The notes beneath the pieces were generated by a model, which saw only the letters and a program-made list of their open reading frames with translations, was not told the origin of the DNA and did not search any database. Positions 32,582 to 41,374 of a stretch of DNA of 64,000 bases are shown in pieces (position 1 is the first letter of the stretch; each line of letters opens with the position of its first letter). The position numbers and the translations under genes were made by a program. The stretch spans positions 1-64,000 of the forward strand of contig QHWT01000042.1 of the NCBI GenBank assembly GCA_003222675.1. Reading direction: 5' to 3'. The DNA is from Acidobacteriota bacterium. GTDB taxonomy: Bacteria > Acidobacteriota > Vicinamibacteria > Vicinamibacterales > 2-12-FULL-66-21.

Positions 32582-33574
32582 CTATACCGCCCGCCTTAAC
32601 GCACTCGTGCGCCGCGGGCGCCGGTCCTTCCATCGCTGCGCGACGATCCCGGCAAAGAACCAGACCCACAATTCGTGCTCGAACGCTGCCACGACATCAT
32701 GCCGCAGCGCGGCCTTCGCCCACCGTCCAATATTCGCGAGCGCTTTACGATAGAGATAACGCGGCACACCCAGGATGTGCGGCACCGCGGAGGGGTCGCG
32801 CGGGGGCTGTTCGGGCGTTTCCATGTCGAGTCCCGATTTCTCATACAGCCTCGCGCGGCTGATGCCGCGCCAGTAGAACCATCGCCTGAAATAGGTCTTG
32901 CGGAGTCGACTCGCTGGAATGATGTGCTGCACAACCATCCCGGGCACGTAAAAACCGCGCAAGCCCGCGGCGCGCGCGCGCACGCACCATTCACGTACTT
33001 CCTGTCCGAGCAGGGTCCCTGCCTTCCGCCCGGTGTGTGGATCGAGAAGGCCTGCGCGCGTAAACGCATCGCGCCGAAACGCCATGTTCACGCCGAGCGG
33101 CACGTTGCTCCCGAACTCCAGCGGGTCCGGCCCGTAGTCGAGCAGCGCAATCACCGCCCACTGCTTCCCGCCGCGGTTCGGCAGCCACACGGGGCGCGGT
33201 GCGCCCCAGATCGGGACCACGCGGCCGCCCACGTAGTCGCATTGCAATCGCTCGAGACCCTCGGCGGCGCGATCGAGCCAATCGGCCTCGACCCGCACGT
33301 CATCGTCGGTCGTGACGATGATGTCCCCCCGGGCGAGACGAATACCGGCGTTCAAGGCAGGGCTCCGTCCCTGCTCGCGTTCGAAGACGTAGCGGAGCGG
33401 CGCAGGAAATGAAACGGCAGCCGTCTCAACGACGCGCCGCGTGTCATCCGGCGAATTGTTGTCTACGACGATTACTTCCCAGTCACCCTCTGGACGCAGG
33501 CTGGCCAGGCTCGCAAGCGTGTCGCGCAGGTCCGCTGCACGGTTGTAGGTCGCGATGAGAATCGTGAACTTCAT
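32582..33574 (-). CDS. GT2 glycosyltransferase
   Basis: A 330-residue GT-A family 2 enzyme. It opens with MKFTILIATYNRAADL, has the nucleotide-binding VVDNNSPDDT and the metal-binding DDD motif in IIVTTDDDVRVEADWL. A short hydrophobic C-terminal stretch (AAFEHELWVWFFAGIVAQRW) may anchor it in the membrane. ATG 33574 forms an ATGA overlap with the stop of the preceding GT2 gene, so it is preferred over 33655. It adds one sugar to the lipid-linked repeat unit. Confidence 0.9.
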   Translation of the reverse strand: MKFTILIATYNRAADLRDTLASLASLRPEGDWEVIVVDNNSPDDTRRVVETAAVSFPAPLRYVFEREQGRSPALNAGIRLARGDIIVTTDDDVRVEADWLDRAAEGLERLQCDYVGGRVVPIWGAPRPVWLPNRGGKQWAVIALLDYGPDPLEFGSNVPLGVNMAFRRDAFTRAGLLDPHTGRKAGTLLGQEVREWCVRARAAGLRGFYVPGMVVQHIIPASRLRKTYFRRWFYWRGISRARLYEKSGLDMETPEQPPRDPSAVPHILGVPRYLYRKALANIGRWAKAALRHDVVAAFEHELWVWFFAGIVAQRWKDRRPRRTSALRRAV

Positions 33575-34536
33575 GACACGTGTGGAGTCGCCTGGTTCGC
33601 CACCTGGCGCTCCCGGCGGAACTTGTACGCGCGAGCGAGCAGCGATGGCGTCCACTGCGCCATCAGCCGCACCACCGCAATCGAAACCTCCGGACAGCGC
33701 GCATGGAGCGCATCGAGCCGCGACACCGCGCGACGGAAATCAGACGCTTCGATGGCGTTCCGCGCTTCGGACCGGAGCAACTGCCGCTCGAACCGCTCGA
33801 CTTGTCGTTCAACGATCGTCCGCTCCCGCGGGCGATCGGCGACCAGTGCAGCCGCTTTCGCATACACGCGAAGGATGCCGCGCAGCATGCGCTCTTCGCC
33901 CGCCGACAAGCTGTCGTCGCGGCGCCGGTAATGTCCGAGCGGATGATCGTTACGGGCGAAGACGAACCCGGCCGCCGCGGCGCGAATCCAGTAATCGTAG
34001 TCTTCGTTTGTCCGCATCGTCTGGTCGAATCCGCCGATGCGCTCGTAGACGGCGCGCCGGAAAATCGACATGATGAAGACCGCCTCTTCGTCGGCGAGGA
34101 TTGTCGCGAGGTCAGGCTCGGGTCGCATATCGGGACAGGGACGAGCCGCGAAGCCGTCGAGGCGACGGCCGAGATATCGCGCATTGCCAGTCACGATGCT
34201 GACTTCCCGCCGGGCCTGCAGGATGGCGATCTGCTCTTCGAGGTATGTCGGGTCCCACATGTCGTCGCTATCGAGCAGCGCGAAATAATCCCCGCTCGCA
34301 TGAGCGAGCGCCTGGTTGCGCGCGGCGGAGATGCCGCGGTTGTCCTGCCGGATCAATCGGACACGCCGGTCATGCGCGGCGACATCCGCGACAATCGCCA
34401 GCGTTTCGTCGGTGGACCCATCGTCGACGATGACCACTTCGAGATCCGTGAACGTCTGCGCCAGCACTGATTCGAGCGCCGCGCGCACGTACTCGGCGAC
34501 GTTGTAGGCAGGCATGATCACGCTGACGGCTGGCAC
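33571..34536 (-). CDS. GT2 glycosyltransferase
   Basis: A 321-residue GT-A family 2 enzyme with AVSVIMPAYNVAEYVRAAL, VVIVDDGSTDET, the metal-binding DSDD in YFALLDSDDMWD, and the acceptor-side TNEDYDYWIRAAAAG (ED motif). The C terminus is helical and charged. The start is GTG 34536 and overlaps the end of the preceding CDP-glycerol transferase-like gene by 19 nt. It is one of two adjacent GT2 genes that share little sequence, so each probably makes a different linkage. Confidence 0.92.
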   Translation of the reverse strand: MPAVSVIMPAYNVAEYVRAALESVLAQTFTDLEVVIVDDGSTDETLAIVADVAAHDRRVRLIRQDNRGISAARNQALAHASGDYFALLDSDDMWDPTYLEEQIAILQARREVSIVTGNARYLGRRLDGFAARPCPDMRPEPDLATILADEEAVFIMSIFRRAVYERIGGFDQTMRTNEDYDYWIRAAAAGFVFARNDHPLGHYRRRDDSLSAGEERMLRGILRVYAKAAALVADRPRERTIVERQVERFERQLLRSEARNAIEASDFRRAVSRLDALHARCPEVSIAVVRLMAQWTPSLLARAYKFRRERQVANQATPHVS

Positions 34537-35699
34537 GTGACCTCCTGTGCAAAGGCGAGCGCCGCGCCTGGCGCGAGCGCCACCGCCTCGTAGAGAAACT
34601 GCACGGCCCGCGCGGTGGCCCCCCCGGGCCTGTAGAACAGGTCGGCCGCCACGGAGCGCCGCTCATCGCTGCGGAGCCCCGGATTCGCCAGGCCCATGTC
34701 CACGGCCTCGAGCGCGGTCCGGATCGTGTCGACTGAATCCGAGACCAACGCGAGCAGCGCCGTGTAGTCAGGATGCACGTTCGCGAGCGTCAACAACTCG
34801 GGCCGATGAATACGCACGAGCGGTCGATCGCGCAGCAGGAACTCGAAGCCGGCGGAGCTGTGATCGGTGATCATGAGGTCGGCGGCCACGAGATACGGCG
34901 AGATGTCGGGGTTTGCGGCGATCACGCCACGGCGGCCGCGTAGAACACTCTGCAGCGTCGCCGCCCAGTCAACGCCGCCCGAGTACCGCTCGCGCCGGTC
35001 GAGCGATCGATCGTGCAGCTTGACGATCAGGTTAATCGGGCGATCCAGCAGACCCCGCACCAAATCGACGCCGATCGCATTGAGGGATGATGCTGCCGAC
35101 CAGGTCGGCGCGTAGAGCACCGTCGGGCGTGAGACATCGAAGCCGAGAGCGTGGAGCACGGTTTCACGGTGAATCGTGCCGTCCACGAGGCAGTCGGTCT
35201 TCGGCATGCCGACGAGTCGGATCGCGGGACTGTTCGGATCGATCGCGCCGCTCGCGATGAAGTTGCGGAGACGCCGCTGGTTGATGAAGAAGAGGCGGTC
35301 CCACTCGCGCACGGAGCGGTCTGGCGCATCGAAGCCGTACTTTCCCGCGACGCCGTGAAACACCTGGATGCGGCATGTGCCGCGCGGAAGGGAGGCCCAC
35401 ATGAAATCGGAGGTGATATACGCGTCGAATTTCATGAGCGCGGCGCGTCGCGGGTGCACGAGACGGACACCGGGCGCCTCGTGGTAGATCTCCGCCACGC
35501 GGGCGGGTTCCTCGCTCGCCGTGAACCAGAACTCCACGCGGGGGTCGCTGCGCATCATTCGATAGATTGGCGCGACCATCGTGAAATTGAGCGGCGTCCG
35601 TGCGTCAATGAGCACGCGGCGGCGTCCCCTGCGCCGCGCCATCCTCGTGTCGAGCGCGCGCGCTGCCTCGACGCCGCGACGAAGAATCGCCGCTCTCAT
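34518..35699 (-). CDS. CDP-glycerol glycerophosphotransferase-like protein (TagB/TagF family)
   Basis: A 393-residue GT-B-like protein. FHGVAGKYGFD, VLYAPTWSAASSLN, and a late ITDHSSAGFEFLLRDRP are signature segments of the glycerophosphotransferase family. In Gram-positives these add glycerol phosphate in teichoic acid synthesis. In Gram-negative loci related enzymes transfer polyol phosphates to surface glycans. Whether this copy uses CDP-glycerol is not known; no CDP-glycerol synthesis gene is visible. It overlaps the Wzy-like gene by ATGA. Confidence 0.85.
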   Translation of the reverse strand: MRAAILRRGVEAARALDTRMARRRGRRRVLIDARTPLNFTMVAPIYRMMRSDPRVEFWFTASEEPARVAEIYHEAPGVRLVHPRRAALMKFDAYITSDFMWASLPRGTCRIQVFHGVAGKYGFDAPDRSVREWDRLFFINQRRLRNFIASGAIDPNSPAIRLVGMPKTDCLVDGTIHRETVLHALGFDVSRPTVLYAPTWSAASSLNAIGVDLVRGLLDRPINLIVKLHDRSLDRRERYSGGVDWAATLQSVLRGRRGVIAANPDISPYLVAADLMITDHSSAGFEFLLRDRPLVRIHRPELLTLANVHPDYTALLALVSDSVDTIRTALEAVDMGLANPGLRSDERRSVAADLFYRPGGATARAVQFLYEAVALAPGAALAFAQEVTCQPSA

Positions 35700-37264
35700 G
35701 CCTGTACGGCCTCGACGCGCGCCTGCGGCATCCGTTGCAGCGCGGTCACCGGGGTTGGCATACGGTCGATGAGCAGATCGCGCGGCGCCACCGCAAGCGC
35801 GAGCAGGTAGTAGAAGGTCCAGTTATATGCGACGGATGCGAAGAGCGCGCACACGAGCCAGCCTGTGAGCGATGCCGCCATCGCGGCGGAGTGCGCATCG
35901 AGCGACTCGCACTCGTCCCGCTCGAGGTGTGGGACGGGCTTGGCGCTAGGCCGTCTCGCCCGGGAGGGGGCGGATGCCAGGCGGACGCGCCGGAGCATCG
36001 TCCGCGTGCTCGCGACTGAAAGCCCCGCACGCGCGATCAGGAACACGAACAGAACCAGACCGCCGATTCCCAGTTCTGCGGCGACCTGCAGAAAGACGTC
36101 GTGGCTTTCGTGCCAGGGCTCGGCCCGTCCCTTCGGGTTCCAGTTCTTGAATTGTCCGGCGCCGACGCCCGTCAGCGGATTTTCAAGAAAGGCTTGCGTG
36201 GACTCGCGGAGCAAGGTCTGGCGTGCCTCGCGAGAGCCGGTGAGGTCCTTGCTCTGATCGGTGATGCTTTCGAGGCGCTCCCAATAGCTCGACGGCACGA
36301 GCGGCAGCGCGACCGCCATCGCGAGCGCACCTCCGAGGACGATGCCCGGACGTCGGCGGATCGCGAAATACACGAGCACGATTGTCATCGAGACCAATCC
36401 CAGAGCCCCGCTGCGGGAATGGGACGCGATCGTGGCGCCCAGCATGAAGACTGCGGATCCCGCTGCGAACAGCCGACGCCCGGACGGGCCGGGGCGCATC
36501 GCGATGAACAACGCAAGCGGCAACACCGACACCATGTTCAACGCGAGATCGTTCGGATTACCGAAGATGCCGCTCACGGCGCCTTTCACGCGGCCGTTCT
36601 CGACGAGATTCACGCCGCGCGCGTAATCCAGGACGGCACGGAACCCGATGTAACCAGACGCGATGACCATCAGCCACGTCAGCCGCTCGATGCGCCGCGC
36701 GGACGTCAGCACGTTGATCATCAGCAGGAAGATCAGCATGACCTTCACGTAGAGGTCCTTGAACATGCCGATCGCGCCTCCCATCCAGATCGAGAACGGC
36801 GCCAGCACGACGATCAACAATCCGAGCGCAAAGATGCCGACCAGTTCCGGCGTGATGCGGGTCACCGGCAGGTTTCGTGAAAGGCGACCCATCATGAGCG
36901 CGGTCATTCCGGCAATCGCGGACATTTCCGCGAGGTGCAGCAAGTGCAATCCGGGTATTCCGTCCTGCGGCCGGAAGAATACGTTCGCCGTGAACGCCAG
37001 CATGAACAGGAACGCCCAGTCCCTCGGCTCCGACTTGATCTTCGACAGGCTGCGCGCGTTCGCGGTCGGCGGAGGCGGCGCCGCGGGTCCGGAGGTGGTT
37101 GCCGGACCTCCCGGCGTCGCGCCGCCGAAAGACGAAGGGGGAACCTGCCTCGTGGAATCCGAAGTCAGAGGCGAAGACGCAGCCTGCCCCGCCGAATCCG
37201 AAGCCGGAGACAACGGCGGAGCCTGCCTCGCCGAAGCCGGGTTGAACGCAAACCGGTCGTTCAC
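35696..37264 (-). CDS. O-antigen polymerase/ligase (Wzy/WaaL-like) membrane protein
   Basis: A 522-residue polytopic membrane protein. After a cytosolic N-terminal tail of about 75 residues rich in Ser, Ala and Pro there are about 10 hydrophobic helices. The large periplasmic loop contains NPLTGVGAGQFKNW and WHESHDVFLQVAAELG, typical of the Wzy_C/O-antigen ligase family. It would polymerise repeat units on the outer face of the inner membrane or ligate the glycan. GTG 37264 overlaps the GT2 stop as GTGA and is chosen over the much longer open frame. The N-terminal tail contains a 13-residue tandem repeat. Confidence 0.88.
   Translation of the reverse strand: MNDRFAFNPASARQAPPLSPASDSAGQAASSPLTSDSTRQVPPSSFGGATPGGPATTSGPAAPPPPTANARSLSKIKSEPRDWAFLFMLAFTANVFFRPQDGIPGLHLLHLAEMSAIAGMTALMMGRLSRNLPVTRITPELVGIFALGLLIVVLAPFSIWMGGAIGMFKDLYVKVMLIFLLMINVLTSARRIERLTWLMVIASGYIGFRAVLDYARGVNLVENGRVKGAVSGIFGNPNDLALNMVSVLPLALFIAMRPGPSGRRLFAAGSAVFMLGATIASHSRSGALGLVSMTIVLVYFAIRRRPGIVLGGALAMAVALPLVPSSYWERLESITDQSKDLTGSREARQTLLRESTQAFLENPLTGVGAGQFKNWNPKGRAEPWHESHDVFLQVAAELGIGGLVLFVFLIARAGLSVASTRTMLRRVRLASAPSRARRPSAKPVPHLERDECESLDAHSAAMAASLTGWLVCALFASVAYNWTFYYLLALAVAPRDLLIDRMPTPVTALQRMPQARVEAVQA
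37144..37246 (-). repeat. 39-bp tandem repeat in the 5' end of the wzy-like gene
   Basis: Units begin at 37144, 37183 and 37222 with CCTGCCTCG, CCTGCCCCG and CCTGCCTCG. The period is exactly 39 bp, or 13 codons, and the third unit is partial. It encodes a cytosolic Ser/Ala/Pro/Gln-rich tail before the first membrane helix. Confidence 0.8.
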
Positions 37265-38388
37265 CGCCAGACCTCGCGCCCGCGCCGGAGCGCCGCGAGC
37301 CCGGCGACCGCCGAGTAATTCATCATCACGAATGTGAACGCGATCCGCGAGCCGCGCTCGCGCACGTTCAACCAGGCGCCTGCCGCGGCCAGTGCGTAGA
37401 AGGCGAGCTGCGCGGCAAGGACAACCGTGTAGAACCATGCGGCCGTGGCGAGCAACGCGCTCGAGGCGAGCAGCGCGACGAGCGCCCACGGCACGAGGAG
37501 GCGCCCGATCTTGTGCGAGGCGTACTGCAGCCACACCGGATTGACAATCGGCAGCAGAAGACGCGGTTCGTGGGCGAGGATCTGATAATTGCCTGCGAGC
37601 GTGCGTGTCTTGCGGATGGACTCGGCAGTCGCGTCTGGGGCGGCGCGATCGAACGCAATCGCCTGCTCCTCGAAAACAATCCGGCTGCCGCCGAGCACCG
37701 CGCGCATCGGCGCCAGCACGTCGTCGAGCAGCGACGCCGCGGGGAGCGGTTGCCAGACCGAGCGGCGCATCGCATAGATCGCGCCGGTGGCGCCCAGCGT
37801 GGACCACACGCGGCTCTCCTTGCGCCGCAGCCACTTCTCGTACTTCCAATAGAGTCCGACCCCTTCGCCGACAGACGAGTCGGTCGGCGCGCCGTTCTCG
37901 CAATCGAGCACGAGCTCGCCAGTGACGCCCCCAACCTGCGGATCGGCGAAGTTGGCGACCAGCGCGCGCAGCGCACCAGGCGCGAAGCGCTGCCGCGCGT
38001 CCGCGAAAACCAGCACGTCACCGCGGGCCGCGAGCACTCCACCGTTGAGCGCAACCGGCTTTCCCCCGGGTGGCAATTCGATGAGCTGGATTTCGCCAGC
38101 CCAACGCGCGAGGGCTGCGCGCGGCTCATCCGTGGAACCGTCCGATACGACGATGATCTGGCGAGGCCCGGGATAGTCCTGCTCGAGAAGGTTGGTTACG
38201 CGGGCCGGCAGCCGGTGCGCTTCGTTCCGCGCGGCGACGATGATGGAGATCGACGGCCAACGACCTGGCTCGAACGCTCTGGAGCGCGGTCTCCGATCAA
38301 CGGCTCTAGCCCACGCGGCGAGCAGCAGAGGGTAGCCCGCGTAAACGTAGAGCACAACCGTTACCGATAACCAGAAGAGTGTATCCAT
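37261..38388 (-). CDS. Membrane GT2 glycosyltransferase
   Basis: A 375-residue GT2 enzyme with an N-terminal membrane helix (LFWLSVTVVLYVYAGYPLLL), then SISIIVAARNEAHRLPARV, VVSDGSTDEP, the metal-binding FADARQRF and the acceptor motif LLDDVLAPMRAV. The C terminus has three or four further membrane helices. The layout resembles processive or membrane-integral GT2s such as BcsA/HasA-like or IcaA-like enzymes, but the QxxRW motif is not evident, so single addition is more likely. A weak sigma-54-like site lies upstream. Confidence 0.88.
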   Translation of the reverse strand: MDTLFWLSVTVVLYVYAGYPLLLAAWARAVDRRPRSRAFEPGRWPSISIIVAARNEAHRLPARVTNLLEQDYPGPRQIIVVSDGSTDEPRAALARWAGEIQLIELPPGGKPVALNGGVLAARGDVLVFADARQRFAPGALRALVANFADPQVGGVTGELVLDCENGAPTDSSVGEGVGLYWKYEKWLRRKESRVWSTLGATGAIYAMRRSVWQPLPAASLLDDVLAPMRAVLGGSRIVFEEQAIAFDRAAPDATAESIRKTRTLAGNYQILAHEPRLLLPIVNPVWLQYASHKIGRLLVPWALVALLASSALLATAAWFYTVVLAAQLAFYALAAAGAWLNVRERGSRIAFTFVMMNYSAVAGLAALRRGREVWR

Positions 38389-38674
38389 AGTCGGCCGGCG
38401 GTCCCGGCATGCTCGGCAGGCTGTGCAAAATCAGGACCGCGCAATTGAAAGGACGGAGATTGCAAATTACAGATTCACCTGCGATTAGCGGACTGAAGAA
38501 TGTCGATCGAGATGCGGATCGGGGAATCACGGAAGTCGCGGGTTGCAGATTGGCGGTCATTCTCGGCCGCTTCGGCAAAGTCGAGCGCCAACCGCCATTC
38601 GACAATCGTCAAGGTCAGTCGGCTGTCGCCAGTCCCGAAATCGGCAATCTCGAGTCCGCACTCCGCAATGAGGA
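38389..38674. other. Intergenic gap with degenerate repeats
   Basis: This gap separates the WbpA-like gene from the GT2 gene downstream. It has degenerate GCAGATTG / GCAAATTAC / GCGATTAGCG words at 38460-38560, similar in style to the other word repeats but strongly decayed. No gene is seen. Confidence 0.4.
38424..38439 (-). promoter_or_regulatory. Weak sigma-54 promoter candidate
   Basis: CGGTCCTGATTTTGCA has the -24 GG, the -12 TTGCA and the correct spacing, matching 8 of 11 scored positions. It would start transcription about 25 nt before the membrane GT2 gene. Confidence 0.35.
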
Positions 38675-40054
38675 TTATGCGGCGCCGATCTTTTCAGGCG
38701 CGCCGCTCGCGCGCGGCGCACCGAGCTTGAACACGTTCGGATGCGATCCTTTGATGGCGTTGCGTGTGTCGACGACGAGGTCGGCCTCCGACACGATCGC
38801 GTCGTAGTCGAAGGACTTATGATCCGTAAGGATGACCACGCAATCGTACTGCCCGATCGTCCCTCGCGTGAGATCGACGCGTCGAATGTCGTAATCGCCC
38901 GCCCATTCGCGGCCGTGCACCTCGGGCACGAACGGATCGGCATACGACACCTGGGCCCCTTTCGCATGCAGCAGGCCCATCACGTCGAGCGCGGGAGACT
39001 CGCGCATGTCGTCGATATCGCGCTTGTAGGCGACACCCGCGATCAGCACGTTCGATCCGTTGATCGCCTTCCGCCGCGTGTTCAGCGCCTCGCTCACTTT
39101 TTCGACGACATAGTGCGGCATTGCGGCGTTGATGTGGCCGGCGAGCTCGATGAACCGCGGATCGAATCCCGTCTGCTTCGCCTTCCACGACAGGTAGAAC
39201 GGACCGATCGGGATGCAATGTCCGCCGAGGCCGGGGCCCGGATAGAACGCCATGAACCCGAAGGGCTTCGTCTTGGCGGCATCGACGACTTCCCACACGT
39301 CGATGTTCATCCGATCGCACATCAGCGCGAGCTCGTTGACCAGGCCGATGTTCACCGCGCGGAACGTGTTCTCCAACAGCTTCACCATCTCGGCGACGCG
39401 CGTCGAGCTGACCGGCACAATTGTTTCGATCGCCGAGCCATACAGTTCCTTTGCGAGCGCGCAGCAGGTCGGCGTGCACCCTCCAACCACCTTCGGCACG
39501 TTGTGAGTCTGGAATGTCGGGTTGCCCGGATCGACGCGCTCGGGCGAGAAGGCGAGAAAGAAATCCACGCCCGCCTTGAGGCCTGTGGCCTCCAGCATCG
39601 GCTGCACGACTTCGTCGGTGGTTCCGGGATAGGTGGTCGACTCGAGGACGATGAGCATCCCGGGACGCAGATGCTTCGCGATGCCTTCCACCGCGGAGAC
39701 GATGTAGGACATGTCGGGGTCCTTCGTCTTGCGCAGCGGCGTCGGCACGCAGATGTTGATCGTATCGAGTTCGCGGACGACCGAGAAGTCCGTGGTCGCG
39801 TCGAGACGTCCCGCGGCGCGCAGCGCCTGCACGTCTAGAGTCTGGACGTCGGGGATATACGATCGACCATCGTTGATCGACTGCACCTTCCGTAGATCCA
39901 GGTCGATCCCCGTCGCGCGAAACCCTGCCTTCCCGAGTTCCACCGCGAGCGGCAAGCCCACGTAGCCCAGGCCGACGATGCCCGTGCGCGCGCGACGGGT
40001 CCGAAGCTTCTCGCGAAGCGCATCCGCAATCGCTGACATCGATGCGTTCCTCAT
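38675..40054 (-). CDS. Nucleotide-sugar dehydrogenase, WbpA/UDP-N-acetylhexosamine type
   Basis: A 459-residue NAD-dependent dehydrogenase. It has GIVGLGYVGLPLAVELG, SPERVDPGNP, a catalytic Cys in PGPGLGGHCIPIGPFY, and GVAYKRDIDDMRESPAL. The GGHCIP signature and SPERVDPGN point to the UDP-GlcNAc or UDP-ManNAc 6-dehydrogenase branch (WbpA/WecC), unlike the AlgD-like enzyme at the other end of the locus. It would supply an N-acetylhexosaminuronate donor. Its ATG overlaps the ATPase stop (ATGA). A second ATG 15 nt downstream is possible. Confidence 0.92.
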   Translation of the reverse strand: MRNASMSAIADALREKLRTRRARTGIVGLGYVGLPLAVELGKAGFRATGIDLDLRKVQSINDGRSYIPDVQTLDVQALRAAGRLDATTDFSVVRELDTINICVPTPLRKTKDPDMSYIVSAVEGIAKHLRPGMLIVLESTTYPGTTDEVVQPMLEATGLKAGVDFFLAFSPERVDPGNPTFQTHNVPKVVGGCTPTCCALAKELYGSAIETIVPVSSTRVAEMVKLLENTFRAVNIGLVNELALMCDRMNIDVWEVVDAAKTKPFGFMAFYPGPGLGGHCIPIGPFYLSWKAKQTGFDPRFIELAGHINAAMPHYVVEKVSEALNTRRKAINGSNVLIAGVAYKRDIDDMRESPALDVMGLLHAKGAQVSYADPFVPEVHGREWAGDYDIRRVDLTRGTIGQYDCVVILTDHKSFDYDAIVSEADLVVDTRNAIKGSHPNVFKLGAPRASGAPEKIGAA

Positions 40055-41373
40055 GTGTTCGCGCGATAGTTCTTCTGGACGGGCGCGGAAATACCGAGCA
40101 TAACGCGTTTGAGCCAGCCCAAGAAGCTCTCGTGCCGCGCCGCGAAGGCCGGCGCCTGCGCCCCGGGCACCTGCAACCGCACGCGTCCGCCCGTCGTCGC
40201 GACCGGTTCGGGCGACGGCGTGATCGGTTGTCGCTGCGTCCGCAGCAGCCGGTATTCTTCGGCGAGCACGCGGCGTTGCTCGGCGAGCTCGCGCTCGCGT
40301 TGGCGCAGTGCTTCCTCGCGCTGATCCAACGCGCTGGCGCGCGCCTCTAGATGCGATTCAATGCGCGGTGGCGCTATCGGGGGCCAGTTCACGTCGATCG
40401 CGGGCAACGCTGACGTTGCCACCGCGGTCGACGCGGGAGCGGCCGGCGCACCTGCATGCGTGGCCGATCCTTTCGCCGCCGTCGCCTCCGCGAATGTGGC
40501 CCTTGGTGAGGTCTGCGCCGACGCGCCCCTTGGCGCGGTCGCCTCAGCGGAGACGCCCGGCAACACACCCGTGGTCTCCAGCTCGCCGAGCACGTCGACG
40601 ATGAGTTCGCGATCGATCTGGCGACGCTCCTCTGCGTAGCCGAAGACGAGCGCGGCATCGCAGATGACGTTGATGATGCGCGGCACGCCGCGGCTTCGAG
40701 TGTGGATGACCGCCGTGGCGTCGGCCGGGAACTCCAGCGGCGCGCCGAGCGCCGCGCGGCGGAGCCGGTGATTGATGTAGTGCAGCGTCTCGTCTGCATC
40801 GAGCGGCGGCAGGTGATAGCTGACCGTGATGCGCTGACGGAGTTGTTCGAGCTCCGGCGCATTCAGCTTGTCGCGCAGGTTCGGCTGGCCGACGAGCACG
40901 ACCTGCATCAACTTGGACTTCTCCGTCTCGAGGTTCGACAGCATCCGCAGCTCCTCGAGCGCGGCGAGACTGAGATTCTGCGCTTCGTCGATGACGAGGA
41001 GCACGAGCCGGCCGGCGAGGCGCTGGTCGACCAGGTACTGCGCGAGATCGCGGAGGAGCAGCGGCTTGCTCCGGCCGCCAGGATCCAGGCCGAAGTCGAT
41101 CATGATCGTCTCGAGCAGCTCTCGCGGCTCGAGCATCGTGTTCACGATCCGTCCGACCGTCGTCTGACTGTCGAGATTGCGCAGCAGCGTCTGCAGCAGC
41201 GTCGTTTTTCCGGAGCCGATTTCTCCGGTGATCACGACAAATCCCGCCTGCGTCTCGAGGCCGTACCTCAGGTAGCCGAGGGCCTCCTGGTGCACCCGGC
41301 TCGGGTACAGGTATTCGGGATCCGGGCTCAGCGCGAACGGACGTTCACGTAATTGATAAAACCGTTCGTACAT
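40051..41373 (-). CDS. ExeA-like ATPase of exosortase-A polysaccharide loci
   Basis: A 440-residue AAA-type ATPase. MYERFYQLRERPFALSPDP, Walker A GEIGSGKTTLL and Walker B VLLVIDEAQNLS match the secretion-ATPase family found in PEP-CTERM/exosortase-A loci (TIGR03015). Such proteins are usually near 270 residues. This one adds about 170: an Ala/Thr/Ser-rich linker, then a coiled coil (about residues 345-395, EARASALDQREEALRQRERE) and a positively charged end. Its role in polysaccharide export is not established. ATG 41373 is 1 nt after the YvcK stop. Confidence 0.92.
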   Translation of the reverse strand: MYERFYQLRERPFALSPDPEYLYPSRVHQEALGYLRYGLETQAGFVVITGEIGSGKTTLLQTLLRNLDSQTTVGRIVNTMLEPRELLETIMIDFGLDPGGRSKPLLLRDLAQYLVDQRLAGRLVLLVIDEAQNLSLAALEELRMLSNLETEKSKLMQVVLVGQPNLRDKLNAPELEQLRQRITVSYHLPPLDADETLHYINHRLRRAALGAPLEFPADATAVIHTRSRGVPRIINVICDAALVFGYAEERRQIDRELIVDVLGELETTGVLPGVSAEATAPRGASAQTSPRATFAEATAAKGSATHAGAPAAPASTAVATSALPAIDVNWPPIAPPRIESHLEARASALDQREEALRQRERELAEQRRVLAEEYRLLRTQRQPITPSPEPVATTGGRVRLQVPGAQAPAFAARHESFLGWLKRVMLGISAPVQKNYRANT

Positions 41374-41374
41374 C

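Noticed and set aside
34531-34546. Sigma-54-like TGGCACG in a coding overlap
   Set aside because: The -12 half is CTCC instead of TTGC, and the site lies within overlapping genes.
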